Assembly (NCBI GenBank): GCA_034336665.1
Contig: CM067569.1
Location: forward strand, 5,697,820 to 5,761,819
Reading direction: 5' to 3'
DNA from: Luscinia megarhynchos
Taxonomy: Eukaryota > Chordata > Aves > Passeriformes > Turdidae
DNA: 64,000 nt
The position numbers and the translations under genes are program-made. The stretch's first letter is position 1; each line of letters opens with the position of its first letter. Shown here one piece after another: positions 39,201 through 53,499 of the stretch. The notes below the pieces were generated by a model. That model was given only the letters and a program-made list of their open reading frames with translations, was not told the origin of the DNA and did not search any database.

Positions 39201-42200
39201 CAAACCTGCTCCTGACCCTGTCACTTTTGGCCACCTGCTCTCAGAAGTTTCCTTTCGTAATCTATGCAGAGGAAAACATGTCCCATTCATCTCCCACTGC
39301 CTTACCAATACTGAGTGGAAGGGAGCAAAGATCATGCACAATTGAACTGAATTTGAATGGAACTGCATATAAGGGTGAAGGGAATGACTGTCAATGTGGA
39401 ATGGCCCTGTTTCCTGCAAGGACACACACAGGAGAAACAGCTACAAGCAGGAATTGTCAGAAAAAGCACAGGAGAGGTAAACAAAGCTGCAGAATGCATC
39501 ACAGCAATGATCACATGCATGAAATAATAAATACATTTTATTCCTCTGTAGAACAAAGCTTGCCTATGAAGATCTTAAAGCACTTCTTAAATGCCTGATG
39601 ATGTATTCATCCTGGTGAGAAACTGGATTCATTGTCATTTATCAACAGAAACAGAGGCCCAGGTGACAAGAGGCTTTGCTACAGGCTCAGCAGGACACTG
39701 AGGGAGTTTGGGAATGAAACAGAACCAGGTCTCTCCCTAGCCCCTTCCTACACACCAATATTATTGCCCTAGATGAGACCTCACCAGAACAAAAGTAAAC
39801 CACAAAACTGCCTCTTGCCTGAAAACTTCTCATCAATAAGCACAAACTGTGACTTGTAGAGCCTAATCACTTAGCAGGAAATTCCATTTTGGTGCATTAG
39901 CACAAGTGCAGTTTTTGAACCCTGCTTTAACTTGGGAAGCTCCCCCTGCAATGAGCTGATTCAGTGGAGGGTCTCTGCCCTCGTGCAAGCAAAGAACTTG
40001 ACCTGGCAAGTACAAATGAGTACCAGGCTTTGTGTGCAGGAACAAGTTGTTATGGTCCATCTTAAAGCCCTGAAGGAGGCACAGGATGTCTAAGGAAAAC
40101 ACACTGTAGGGCTGAATGAATGGGACATCAATTTCCTTGACAGAGATGTCCTGCCTGGCCGCTTTGCTCTTCTTGTATTTTTGATACACAGTTTGGTGCC
40201 TTCATTCTGTAATAGTGGGACCTCTGCCAGGTGTTGCTACAGGCATTCATAGTGAATGGCTTCAAGTGTGAAATCAACCCAGTTTTCTCTCTTTACAGAG
40301 TAGGGAACTCTCTTTGTGATCCAAATAAACCTTGAAGAAGGCTTCAAGCCAACTTCGTCACTGTTTGCTCTTACGTAACTGGACTAGGAACACTCAGTAC
40401 CCAGAGGTAACAACAATTCTCCTATATACCTAAAAACTACATTTACTTTGAACTTATCAGCAGCAAAAGCCTGTCATCTTTGGACATCATCCACTAGAAC
40501 TGCCCAAGACAACTTTATCTGTTATTTTTGGGTGCCAACAACAATGGACTTGATATTGTCTGCATTTATCAGAACGGATTTGTTACCCAAGATGCAGATA
40601 ACAAAAAAACACAATTCCTTGCCTCATGGGCAATATTTTTTCTGCTGAACTGAAGTGACTTTTTATATTATATTCACACATGAAATTCATGGCTTTAGGA
40701 ATTCAAAGCAATTTATCCTTCAGGGCACAGATGGGCACAGCTGAAACCTGTCCACAAGGATCAGCTTCCACCTCTGCTTGTGGTTAAAGCAAACAATGCA
40801 GAAGCCACAGTTGTTCTTGTCTCCATGTTGATCTTCTCTCAGAGGGCACCACAACCTAAACAGCCTTGGAATTCCAGCCAGTTTGCAGCAGGAGCACCTG
40901 AAGATTTCCAGCTCAAGCACTGAGGGAACTGAGGTCCTGCAGGAGCAGATCCTGCCAGGGTCAGCCCCAGCCCAGACATTGCTGAGGGACTCCCAGAGCC
41001 AAATCCTCTCCAGTGCCCACCAAAGTCATTCTGACCACTACAGTCTTAGCCTAAATCCTGCCTGCCATTCACTGCTAAAAAATACAGGAGAAAAGGAATT
41101 CCCAGCCATGTTGTGGAGCTGTCACTGCAGAGCTCTCTCCCCAGAGAATCAGGGGAGGCTCTGACACCCAGACAGAGGGAAGTGGGCAGAAATGGGCTCA
41201 GGCACCTCAGGGGAGGCTTCCTGATTAAAACATCTGACGCTGGGGTTGTTGGAAGCACACAAAGCAAACAAGATTTCCCATCAGGGAGCTCTGGTGCAGG
41301 ACCCAGCAGTGTGGGGTGGGTGCCTGCACATCCTCTCCCAGGCAGAGCCTGTGGCAGACTGAATGCCCTGAAAAGAAGCAACAGAGAGCAATTGTTTGCC
41401 AGGTATTGGGATTGCTTTTAAACTGCTGGCTTGTTTTTTATCCTTGGTGCTTACAATGATCTGATGGGCACCTGTGAGCAGCTGCCACTGTGAGCCAGCA
41501 CAGGCACTGCAGGGAGACCCCAAGCCCAGGCAGCTTCTGCTGCTGGAGCTGTTAGCAGATGTGGAACTGCTGCAGGGCAGGCACAGAGGGAGGACTGTAA
41601 CCCCCACTCACCGCCGGGTTACACACACAGCCCAAACTGCTGGGTGACAGTCAGGCACAAGTCCCAGAATGTTTAACCTGCATAAAGGGCTTTAAGTTCA
41701 AAATGAAATGAAATAAAAACAGCATTTAACTGCACATACAGCTTGCTGCCACCTCTGGTGGCCAAGCCAAAAGTATTAGGTAGAGTTAACTTTGGCTGAC
41801 ACCGCAGCATTTACTGTTTAATTTCCTGATACTTAAAAAATAATTTTTTAAAAATATCTGTATCTTGAATATATCTGTGTTGGTGGGAACAGCTTCTCAT
41901 TTTCTTTAACAACAGCTGTGTTTTTGAGTTCACATTTCACAGATTTTTCTCCTTCTAAACTCAACTCCATTCAGCAGCACCCACAGCATCTTGGCACAGG
42001 CCTCCCTCCCTTGGACAAATATGTCACCAGATATTTCTGGCAGGCTGTCCTCTTAAAGATAACCAGCATGCCGAGCTAAGAATAGGATTAGCTGCTTCTC
42101 CAGCTACTTTGTCCAGGTGTCTGCAGAAGATCCCTTGGTGTGGCTGTTCAGTTTCTCAGAAGGATTATCCAAGACTGGGCTGCAACTCCAGCAAGTTATT

Positions 42201-43189
42201 AGGAAGCTTGTGGAAGCATGCGTGGGTGCTTGGATCAAAACACATCAAAAATCAGTGCTAAGCATCAGATTTCAGCTGTCCAGTGATCCCTGGCTAGCAA
42301 CAAAATAAAAAACCTTTCCCAAATATTTTATTATCGGACCGTCAAAGCATTATGACTTCCTCAGTCATCTGGCTCCAGCTACTGTCACAGAAAAAACCAC
42401 AGATTATAGAGGCCAGTAGTAGAGTCCAGGATGTGACCCTGGTTTAGGCAGAATTGCCTACGATTCTTAAGTGCCTAATATAATATACAAACAGTCCAAA
42501 TTATGTATGTAATTAAAAAGTAAAATAACTCAGGCAAACAAGTTTAGCCTTCACTGGAGAGCCAGATGTAGTGCAGGTGTGCTTAAAGGATTGCTGAGCA
42601 GTATTTATCATAAAACAGTTACAAGAGGTCCTAAAGCTTTCCAGCCTTTTGTAGCTGTAGCATTTTGCAAGAGATCTTATATTTTTTTTTAATTGTGAAT
42701 GTATCAAGAGGCAGAAGACAAAAAACATACCCTGAAGAGAGTCCTGTGGGGAAATAAGGAAAAAGGGTTTTTTTTATGGGAATTGAGTGTTACAAATGGC
42801 ACAAAACAAGGAAGGAGGTCATGTACACATCAGACTGCACCATGAGGCAAAGGTGGGGTGATGGCACCGACAGGAGAGCTTGTGGACCTTGAGATAAAAA
42901 TGTAAGAACCAGAGTTTTTCACAGCAAAGCCAGCTGAGAGCCCCAAGAAAGGCTGCAGCAAAGGGAGAGAAATCACAGCCAGGAGGAAAGTGTTGGCATC
43001 TCCTGAGCAAATTCTGAGTGGTTTCAGCCATTAACTCTCTGTGAGTGTCACTCAGCTGACTGCATATTCCTGTGCCTGTATGTAAGAACAACGTGTCATA
43101 CAAAGACAGGATGGAAATGCAGCTATTCAGTGATTACCCATTTTGATCCTTTTCTGTAACTTCACTTCCTCTGACTGCTTTGAAAGAGA
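36241..43189. other. intron block, nothing beyond a short duplication
   Basis: Unique sequence. Slightly GC-rich stretches near 37.6-38.0 and 41.1-41.6 kb carry open frames on both strands without recognisable products. Confidence 0.55.
38370..38410. repeat. 22-base tandem duplication, two copies
   Basis: GGGAAAGCATTAGATGGAC occurs at 38370-38388 and again at 38392-38410, separated by ACA. The copies are identical. Confidence 0.95.
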
Positions 43190-43760
43190 TCTGCAGCCTC
43201 TCTGCCAAGGCGCAGCGGCGAAACTGGAGAAAATAAGCGCGGTTAAAATATCCACTTTGTCAAGTGGAGGCTTCCTCCCTCTGTGTGCGTGCGAGGACGT
43301 AGTTCCCCTCCCATTGTGTCCTGGGGACACCGATTGTCCCCCCAAACAGGGCCTGGCCACTCTCTGATTAGGCTCAGCCACCTTATCAGCTTGCCAAGCA
43401 CGCACAGCTCAGATCTCATCACCAGCCTACGTCCTCTCCTTATCCCCGCTCCAGCATTTCCCTGATGGTTTCTCTTACGTGACTGCCCGCTGCACTTGAG
43501 GGCCACAGTTCTGGTGGGGACAGGAGCCCTGTGAGGAGAGAAAACAAAGCCGGGGAGCTCCCTGCAGCCTGGCCCAGGTCCTGGCCAGATAAGGCTCCGT
43601 GAGCCGTGCAGGACAGACGCACCCACGACTGCCCCCGAGGTGCCACAATCTGCTGTGGCTCAGGCTCCCTGGCTGCTGCTGGCTGCTCATGGCTCCACGA
43701 TAAAGATGTGGCCACAGCTGTTTCCACACACACGAAGGAGCCAAGGGCTGTGATAAGAGA
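43190..43760. promoter_or_regulatory. mid-intron CpG-rich block with GATA-site cluster
   Basis: CpG frequency rises from about 43210 (GGCGCAGCGGCGAAAC, AAGCGCGG, TGCGTGCGAGGACG) to about 43650. Strict WGATAR sites occur at 43382-43388 (minus strand, TGATAAG), 43587-43593 (AGATAAG) and 43751-43757 (TGATAAG). Weaker GATAA cores lie at about 43439 and 43699, and an E-box CAGCTG at 43715-43720. This looks like a haematopoietic, endothelial or cardiac type enhancer. That reading is inference. Confidence 0.45.
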
Positions 43761-44920
43761 CTGAAACTCTCCACACCAAAAGCAGAAAAGCTTGAGGGGG
43801 GCACCACTTCAGATGGCCAAACACACACAGTTAAATAACTCTTTTCAGCAGGTAGGAGGAAGGGATAGAAGAGTGACCTTTCCCATTAAGAATTACATTT
43901 TTGTTTTGTTTTCCCTTCCCGATTTTTCTGGCATCGTGACATGTAAAACATTTTGAACTTTCTAAGGAAACTGTTATTAAAGCACTGAACATTACTGCGA
44001 GGGTGCGTTTGAAAAACAGAACAATTAGGCATTTCAAAGTTTATCTAACTTAGTCACTGGTACCTTTCAAATTTGTCACCATGAAACACAAACAAGTTGG
44101 GGGGGGAGTTAAATTATTCCTGTATACAATACCTCTGCCTATAGGAAGAACAAACCTCTTGAAAATGTATCTTTGTGTATAAGGCACTCTCCACCTTCCT
44201 GCTGCAGCCTACTAGTGCACACACTGGAAATGGAAGGGTTTCTGAGACAAAGGTGGAGGATTTTTAAGCCTCAAGAACCCTTAGAGAGTCACTGAGAGCA
44301 GCTCTGTGGAGCTGAGGGTCCAGCAGCCCCATGTCTGCACACAGAGCCACAAGGCTGAGAGCAGAACCTGAGTCTCCTGGGGCAATTATGTGATGTTATG
44401 TTCTTTACTCCTATTATAATTCACCATTCCAGCTCAGCTCCTACCAAAGCTCCCCACAAAAAACTCTGCAGAGCCACTGCCAGTGTTTAAGGCTCTCCAA
44501 AAATCCAGGCAGACAGAAGAGGAAATTCATGCAACGTGCAGAGAGTCTGAATGAAGGGTTTCTGCTAGATAACAGGAAAGATGGGGCTGAGCTTGGGCTA
44601 GGACTTCCCTAACCAATTGTATGAACTTCTCAGAGGCATCCAAAGAGGAGGTTTAAGGTGCTCAGAGGAGGTTTTCTATTGATGTCAAGGGACTGCCTGA
44701 ACAGAAAAGTAATTGTTAAAAAAGCACAGAATTGGAAAGGAAATGTGTTTCACTAAAGGAGAAAACTATCTACTTCTGAGCTGAGAACAGTAATGGGGAA
44801 TTCATTAGCTTGTTCCTGCTGGGAGGGTTTTGCAGGGTAGCATCCTGCCATGTTTCATGAAGTCTATGTAAGTGAATCCAACCTGTCTTATCTGAAGCCA
44901 GATCACCTTTCCCTCTTAAC

Positions 44921-44939
44921 AAAAAAAAAAAAAAAAAAA
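44921..44939. repeat. poly(A) tract, 19 bases
   Basis: Uninterrupted A run preceded by CTCTTAAC. Confidence 0.95.
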
Positions 44940-47689
44940 GCATAAGGTCTCTTTGAATTGTATTCAAAGTCCTGAAGAGCACAGAGTACCATGGTGCAGA
45001 CCCTACTATTCCTGGAACATGAAGCATCTCTGACCAGAAATGTTAGGGAGGCCTAGAAATAAATGCCATGACTTCATTGCATTGCTGCTGAGCTTCTCAA
45101 AACAATAATCTTGAGAGGAACTGCAGGTGAAGAAAGGACAGAGGACGTGATGGCAGTTTGCTCAGAGAAGCAGGAGGGGACAGAACAGACGTGACACAGC
45201 CAGTGGCTGAGAGCTGGTGTACAGCCAGGTCTGCAAGTGGGGCTATTTTAGCCTGGGAAAGAGAGAGGTGCAGGGGCAGCAGCTCGGTGTGAACAGCACT
45301 GCTCGGGGCTGCCAAGCCTCTTGCACAGCACTGCTCTTAGGAACTGAGGCAAGAAATTAAAATGGGGGCAGATAACAGCAGAAGCAGCAGGGACCTGGCT
45401 GTTGTTTTAGGGGTGAATGTTGTTAAACACAGAAGGAGGCTCCATGGCTGTTGCAAAGAAGAGGAGCTTTGATTCTGGAAGCAGCAAGTAATATTATTAC
45501 AGAAATCCAGAAACAGGATCCCATCTCCCAACAGGTTTAAACAAACACATGAAGCAAAAAAAAGAAACCTCAAGCAACCCAGGAAGATTTCATGCCATGT
45601 ATGGAACCACAGAGGGCTTCAGAGCCTAACACCCAAAATGGGAGCCCAAATAACTAGGATTTCCAAAGAATCCCATTGCTTTCATTCCCTTTCAATGCTA
45701 AAAGTCTTTTCCATACAGGAAAAGGATCTATTTATGTTTCATTAGTGCCAGTTTTGTGTACACCAATAGACTGTGTGTATATAGGAGAGAGGGGAGTGTG
45801 CTATGCAGCTGTGAGCTTTCTTGGCTAATTACTTGTTTTCTCTTTCTGAGCAAAATAAATACAACAACAAAATTCAACAGGGCATACCAGCACATCTATT
45901 AAGGCTGTGCATTTTCCATCAGATTCCACTGGCATTTGTCTTAGGCTGAGGAACCCAGTCTATGATATCATTCATAAACAGGAGCTGCACAAACACATTT
46001 CCTAAACCAAGTAAAATAATACCCTGACTTGACATGGAGCAATGTAAGGCAGTGATGCCAAAATGCCACTTACACTGATGTTAAAGTATTTAAGAAAGAA
46101 TTGCCTCTGCAGCATCAGCAGCATCAAAACATTTTGCCCTAAGCCTGGGAGCCTATTCCTTGCATACACACTCCATCCCCCAAGTTGAAAGGTTTTATAG
46201 GACACCACAGACTCAGCTGAGTTACTCACTTTTTTCTTTTTTTCAAATAGTTTATTTCAGCATCAGTTTTGGAAATGAGAAATGTTCTGTGTTCTAAGAC
46301 TGCTTGTGGAGCTCTAAACGCCTAAAATGCATTAAAACTGTGATTTTAAAACAGAAACATTGCAACACTTAATACCCCCGAGCTTAACAACACCCTGGGC
46401 AGCAGCTGAATTACAAAGTTTTACAAGACGAAACAAAAGAAAGTTTTCATAAATGATTTGCAAACACCAGCCTTCTAAATCACAGTCTGTAGCATGGTGT
46501 ACTTGCACTAAGTAATAACAGATATTTCAGGTCCTAGGCTGCCAACTGGCAAAACCTACTGGTGTTCATATACTCTGGAAACAGGTCCCAGACTAGACCT
46601 TAAAGCAGACTGACTTGGGGATGACTGCCTAATGATACAAAGATTTAAGAAGAATTCTTGAAATTTTTACAGGTTTTGCTTTTAAGTCACTTTTCAGAGG
46701 TGGACTCTGAAGCCAGATGTATTCCACTTTGAAGCAAGATGAGCTACTCACATGTGTACACTTCCTCACACATAAGGGTTTGGGGAATAAAGTCATATTC
46801 ATAGGTGAAAATCAAGTATCTTTAATAACCTGTCCATGCACCAGTCATTTTCCTTTGCAGGAAAGAACATTGTCCCTAAGTGTTTAAAGTAAGTTATAAA
46901 TCAGAAAACAGAAATGGAAATATTTTCCATATGCTTAATTTTACACTGTAATTATTTATTAACAAAGTCTACAGCTACACATTGTTACACTTATGGGAGT
47001 TCAAACACTATTCTTACTATTTAAAATATGTTATTCAGTTTGCTGCTAACTGCAGACATTTATTAGCCCCATATTTCACTGGCAGCTATTATTGCTGGGA
47101 GCTATTCACTCACAACCTCTGCAGATCACAGGGAGGCACCTGTGTGGATGTAAAGCTTAGCCAAGCCCTAAAATTGCCTGAAAACCTTCACTCCCTTTAA
47201 AAAGGGAAGGCTGCAAATTAAACTTGCTATCAGCACTATTTTTTTGATGCAGGCTGGTACCTGACACAGCCCCAGGGAAGGCAGTGGGGCAGTGGCACAC
47301 AAGTGGCACCAAGCTGCAGCTGGTTTAGCCAGAGGGAGCCCCACGCACTGCTCTGAGCCCAACCCAGCCAGCTCTGCTGAGCCTCCCTGGCAGGGAACAC
47401 GTGGAGTCCTGGGTTTATCATTTGGGAACAAAGGCCCCAGCATTTTCTCTTCCTTCTTTCTATTCCTTCCCCCGAGAAGCTGTGGGTTCCCACGTAAAGT
47501 TATTTCTTCAATGCTTTCCAGAGCAGTTCTTTCGTTTTTATTGTAAACGACTTTGCTGGTGCAAACCAAGACTTGAATCCCACTGCTGTCAGATGGGGTG
47601 GGCAGCATGTTCTGTCTCAACTCCCTTGTGAGTTCAATAGGTAGCCACAGTACAGCAGGAGCTCGTTTTCCACTGCATTTTATTGCACT

Positions 47690-47930
47690 TGTACTTTGGA
47701 AAATCTCAGATCTTAATCTGCTTGGGTAAATTGTTTGGAGGAAACCAGCAGCCCTACAACCGCCACACGCTTTCCCTCACGGTGAAATGCTTTCCCAGAA
47801 AGCAGAATTACTTGCAATTTCCAATTCTTAGTTACAAGAATTTGAAGCTGCATGACAGGACGACTTTCTCAACTGGTTATAGTCGAGAGCTGAGGTGAAA
47901 TAACATGAATTACTCTCCTGGGCTGCAAAT
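47690..47930. promoter_or_regulatory. candidate conserved non-coding element
   Basis: Unique sequence with scattered CpGs (CAACCGCCACACGC, CTCACGGTG, GGACGAC, AGTCGAGAG) in CpG-poor surroundings and no recognised repeat. Evidence is compositional only. Confidence 0.2.
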
Positions 47931-48584
47931 GCAGTGGGGAGCTGAGATTTGAGTGCAGTGCCACTGCAGGGACCTTCTGCTGCTTTCTCTGGCTCAGAAG
48001 CTCTGGGGGACCACAAGGGGCTGCTCCTCACCTCTGCCCACCTGGGCCCACGGATTAGTTCAGCTTCATTCTGCTCTTGCCAGCACTGAGCAGCACTAAG
48101 GGATTCTGCATCTGCACTGCTACTGTCATCAGAGGTAAACACTGAATACTTTGAAAGTTCATAAGGAGGACAGGAAACACTAATGGTCACTTCTGTAAAA
48201 TTACTGAGCTGTCGACACAGCCTCTAGCAGCCAGCTTTGTGAGAAAGGTTAAGTGCCTACACAAGGCTTCCCATACCTATATGCTTTTAACTGCTGCTGA
48301 ATTCAATATATGTGAGCTTATTTTAAGCTTATAAACTTTGCAGGAGTAATGCTATCACCCTTCAGGTATGTGCATATTCCCTTTCACACATCAGCACAGA
48401 GCTGCCCAAAACTGAGAAAGCAAACCAGGATTTTCAAAAGCTTTCAGAAAACTTCCAAGAATTTCATTAAGCCATTCCTGTAAAGAAAAATTACAAATTT
48501 TGGTGGTCAAATAGAGATACTTAAGAAAATGGGAGGTATACTTGGTTTCAGTGTCTCAGGAAGAATATTATATGCACTCATCTC

Positions 48585-48597
48585 AAAAAAAAAAAAA
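48585..48597. repeat. poly(A) tract, 13 bases
   Basis: Uninterrupted A run in AT-rich intron. Confidence 0.9.
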
Positions 48598-51500
48598 TCA
48601 TGAAGAAGCAAAAAGAATTCATCTGGTTTAACTAATTTTGAGAAGAAAGACCAACCTGGACATGGTCCTGAGGCTTTCAATCAGCCAAAGTGTACAGTGA
48701 CTTCAAAGGGAAAGTTTCCAGGGTGTCAGCTATAGGAATGTTCCTTGATCTGCTTAGACATCAGAGTGGCATTAATCATGACTCCTCTATAAGATAATTA
48801 ATGATGACATGCATTTTTGAAAATTTGCTTACATGGCACAGCTAATGGAAGAACCAGGCTGAAAAATTAGTCCTAACAATTAAACAGGGGATCATTCCTG
48901 AATAATTAGTGTAAGTTCCTGTAGAATACACTGACACATGTATTACAAATTACTACAAAACAAATAAAATATGCTGATTTATACACAGAAAATAAGAACC
49001 ACATGCTGCTCCACAGCAGAAGGGAAGGTCATTGCATACTCTGTTTTCCATGTAACAGAGACACCTGCATTAATATTCCTTTATTAGATCCTTAAGTTCA
49101 GCTGCTTTACAGAACACAGGTCGGTTGCAGAGGAGATTTTGACCATGAAAGATTAAACAGTTGACTCAGATGCACCAAGTGGAGGAGATCATCCTCCTGT
49201 TCTCCAGCCTCATCTATCACAACTTAAAAGGCTGGGAAAAAAAAGCCTCCTGTGCCAGTGCTGGGATACACAACTGTGAATGGTGCTTGGTGGCCTCCTC
49301 CACTCCAGTTTCAGCCTCCTGAGTCCTTTCCTCTTTCCAGGTGCAGGATTTACTCACATTTTTAAAAATTGCTCACTTTCTAACTGATCCCAGAGCCCTC
49401 TTAAACAGCTGTGAGTCCCTGATGTGTCTCTTAGGTCTGGCAGTTTCTTGCTCCCAGGGGCTGGATGAAGGGGCCATACCCTGAGCCCTCTCCCCTGCTC
49501 CCTTGCCAGGCAGACAGGGAAGGGGGCTGAGCCCCATGGCACTGCACAGCTGGGATGCAGCAGAGGAAAAGCAATTCCCACCACTCAAAAGCCCAGCTAC
49601 AGCATCCCTCAAGGGATCTGTACTTCACCCAAAAGGTTCCATTATGTCTTCCTGAAAAGCATGTTCAGTAAGAGAACAGGCAGATGTAGATAGCCACAGA
49701 CAGAACATTTACAAATGACAGAGTGCTCACCACCACAGGTCACATCCCATCACTTCTCACCACATTGTAGTGGTTGGTATGTGGGTTACCCTGGCCAGAA
49801 AAAGAGCTGCTTGTCAAATAACACTCCTCCACTGCTAAAAACAAGGTTGAGTCAGAGCACAAATTACACTTAGGTCTGTTGTTACAGATTGACATGAAAG
49901 CCTAAGCTTTTGATTAGGCCTTAAATACCCAGATGCCAATCTGGTCAACTGGACTGATTCTTCCCACAGGCAGGTTACTGTATGGACATGAATTACTGGA
50001 TTCTTGCTTTTAGTCTAAAAATAGAGGTTTTGGACCCTGCAAGAATGGTAAAAACAGCAAATCGCAACAGTGAGGAGAAAACTTTAAAATCCCACAGAAT
50101 TCACACAATAAATTTGACTTGTGATCTCTGTGCTTACCCATTGATATAAAGTGATATCTAATAGTCCTGCAGAAGCAGTAAGCTGAGCCTTTGGCTTATT
50201 TCTCAAAAGTTAAAGGAATTGGCATCAAATATGCTTTCTTGAGCTTTTTAGCTTAGAAGAAAAAAAATACACTCATGGCCAGTGGGTTCAATGGAAAATG
50301 ATGGTGACTTTGCCATGTATCATTAAAATTAATATCATTGAGCTTGAATTGAATCTTTGCCTCCTGCCCAAATTTTGAGGCTTCCTCCGTTTGAAAGAAA
50401 ACAAATATACACTTCATGTAGAAGATCAAGACTGTGGCATAAAACAGGAGCTGAAGCAAAGATCAATGCAGAGCTGTGTCAAGCTAAGGAAAGCTTCTCT
50501 CTCATACTGAAAAGAATTAATAAAAACTACCAGACTTGAGCTTATGGAAGAGAAGGGGGAAGAGATTCCCCTTCCCTCAAATCAAAGGTGAACTACAGCA
50601 TCATTAAGCACAATCAAAAATGGGGGGGACTCAGTGCCTCACACCAAGGAGTATTTCTAGACTGTTACATCCTGAAATAAGTAGGTAGAAGAGCAGAGGC
50701 ATGTCAGTTGTGGCTCCTTTTGTATTGTTATTACTGTCTGCAGCAAGTGTATCAAGCAGGATTTGTGGTGTGGGTGATGGCTTAAGAGGGAAGAGATTAA
50801 TATTTTATACAGCAGAAGTGTCATGAAGCTGTTCCAAAGCATGGACAAAGCACACAAACAAAAATGCAACCGTGGCCACTGTCAGAATCTATTTAAAAAT
50901 CTATTTAAGAGCTGAATTTGTACCCACTGAATAGTTCCAGGGAATGCAGTGGCATTATTCTCAGACTAAGACAAAGAGTATAAGATTCTAGTTGTAAAAT
51001 TAATAGCTGTGTTTACAAGGTCTTTAAGATGCTGCCTATTTTTACTCAGTGAATCATTGCCCTTCTTTACAAAGTATATTTCATTAATCTTAGCAATGCA
51101 CTCAAATCTCAGTGGAGTTGCTCTGCTTACATACCAAATCTGACGTTCTAAGTCTAAACTATTTGTCACAGTATTTAACTTTAATAAAATCTGTATTTAT
51201 TGGAAGATACCGTTTCCTCACATTCTCTTAAATCAAAACAACTGATTCCTGTCAAGCTATTTCTCTCCCTCTTCCCCCTCCCTAGAGGAAAACAGTAAGG
51301 TTTATAAAAAGCAAAATTCACTCCTGTGCAAAATTTTGCAATCCCAAAACTTAGCTTTATCCTCCAGCTGAACATCATCTACTAAGATCAAATGAAACTT
51401 CATCTGCAATAAGATATTAGAGGAGTTAATACATCACTTGTTTGTGTTTTTTTAAACAGTCACAGTGATTTGCAATCAGTCCAGGTGAAAAGATAACAGT

Positions 51501-52494
51501 AATAGTGCATATCTATGTTAGTGAAGCATCTGCAAATCTCATCACGTTTTTAATAAAACAAGCAAAACCTCCCTAAAAAACGATCTTCCCACAATTATCT
51601 GCTGGAATTAAGCATCAGGCCCTCTAATTATTTACACAAAATGTGATTTTTTTTAATACAAGAAGGCAAGAGCCAGGAATGTGAAGAAGTTACTTTCACT
51701 GATGAGCAGCTACTCAAATTGCCTCTGTCAACAAATGGTTCACCTTATGGGACTGTACATGTCTGAAACTTATTACCTGCTTCAGTGTTTATAAAATGGC
51801 ATCTTCAGCTGGCACCTGCCTGGCAGGTTCACACAGGCAGCATTTCCACATTCCTCCTTTCAAGATGTGAAGCTGCATCCCAAGATCTGAGCAGTGACAG
51901 CGAGAGATAGCAAAGGGCAGAGGTCAAAGCTGTGCTGCCTGCTCTCCTTGGTATCTGGCCCTAGAAACATGCCAGACCTCTCACATTTACCTCTTCCCTG
52001 CACAGAATGCACATTTTAAGAGTTTAACATCTATTTTAATTTCTTCTCAGCTCATTGTATCTAAAAGCTGAAATATATATTTTTTAAAAAATCACTAAGT
52101 ATTTTTTAAAATTTAGGTCAGGGACTCTGAACAAAAGCATGCTCTGTCCTCACCTTGTAAAATATTTCTGGGCTTCTAAACAAGCTTCATGCCTTCACAC
52201 AGCTGGTAAACGTTTGCTTAAAAATATATTCCAACAATCCCTTTGAAACAGATTTGTAACATACAGACTTGAACTTCGTCTTGGAAGCGTCGTTTACACA
52301 GCACACCCATAAGTTTTAAAAAGCTGCCTTCTACTTATTTCACTCTTTGCAATTACCAGTTTGTTTATATCAACCACCACACAAAGGTCTTGGAGAGGTC
52401 ACTCAATAAATAATAAATTTCCCTATCTGCTTTCCCAACAATGCTGACAGAGCCAGAGTTTACTTCCTTCACTTGCCTCCATGAACAATCCCAG

Positions 52495-52600
52495 TGTCGT
52501 GGTATTAATCAGGCCATAAGCTGCTAATAAGCAAGGATAAATTATTAGCAACCTGAAATGCTGGCAAGGTTAAACATTAACATGCTGGAATCATTACTGC
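52495..52600. promoter_or_regulatory. TAAT-rich candidate conserved element
   Basis: GTATTAATCAGG, GCTGCTAATAAGC and AAATTATTAGC give four or more homeodomain-type TAAT/ATTA cores within about 50 bases, after TCGTGG near 52498. No repeat was recognised. Confidence 0.25.
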
Positions 52601-52987
52601 ATTACTTTTAGGCAAGCTCTGTGCAGTGCAGGCTCCTACCTGTGCCACCTCCACAGCCCTTCGTGGCCTCTGGTATTTATGATACACAGAAAAGAGAGAT
52701 GTGTTCCCCATGAGAGCTGGAGGCAAACAGCATCCCAAAAAAGGAAGAGAAAACAATATGCTGAATCCATCAAAGATTGTTACTTCATAGACTTTCACAG
52801 CCAAATAAACATTCTGCAGCTGGAGGTCTGCATGAGCCAGAATAACAAATGTCCCAAGACCTGCTAGAGATTTTGGATTAGGCTGTCTGATGAAAGAGGT
52901 TGGTCCTGTGCATGCATGCATGGACAGAGACAAGTATTTAGTGCACAGGTTCTGGAGAATAATTACCTGAAAACAACTTTCATTTTC

Positions 52988-53001
52988 TTTTTTTTTTTTT
53001 T
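52988..53001. repeat. poly(T) tract, 14 bases
   Basis: Uninterrupted T run after CATTTTC. Confidence 0.9.
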
Positions 53002-53499
53002 GTGTCCATAATTGACAGGGTTTGGGAATGGGGGAGAGATTTGGGTTGGGCTCATTTTTCAGTGTTTAGTGGCCACAGGCAGCTATCACACTCCTCTGGG
53101 GCACTGGACTGATCACTGACCTCACAACAGCCTCACATTTGATGGGCACATCACAGTGCCCATTTTTAGAGTGTTCACCTTGTCCCTCAGCCCTTGGTGC
53201 AACCCTCATTTCTTTGCCAGTCTCCAGTTGCCTCAGGAACGGCTCCTTCAAACACTGCCATCAGCTGGCAAATTCCTACATTTCTCATTCCCTTTTCCTC
53301 CCCACCTCTGGAAGAAGTTGGCTTTACTCACAGCTGCCTGGGCAGGTGGATTTTGACACTTTTGAACAGTGATTTTTTTGTCGGTGACCTTCCCAACAAT
53401 CCTTAAGAAACTAAACTGTTTCTGGAGAGGGGACCCTGCTGTGAGTCAGTAGCAGTTGACAAGATGGAAAATCAGGGATAAGAATTTGACAGTGAAGCA

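Larger units (their letters stand above)
43761..53499. other. intron block, nothing recognised apart from listed elements
   Basis: Largely AT-rich unique intron with poly(A) runs. No exon, RNA gene or clear mobile element seen outside the separately listed candidates. Confidence 0.55.
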
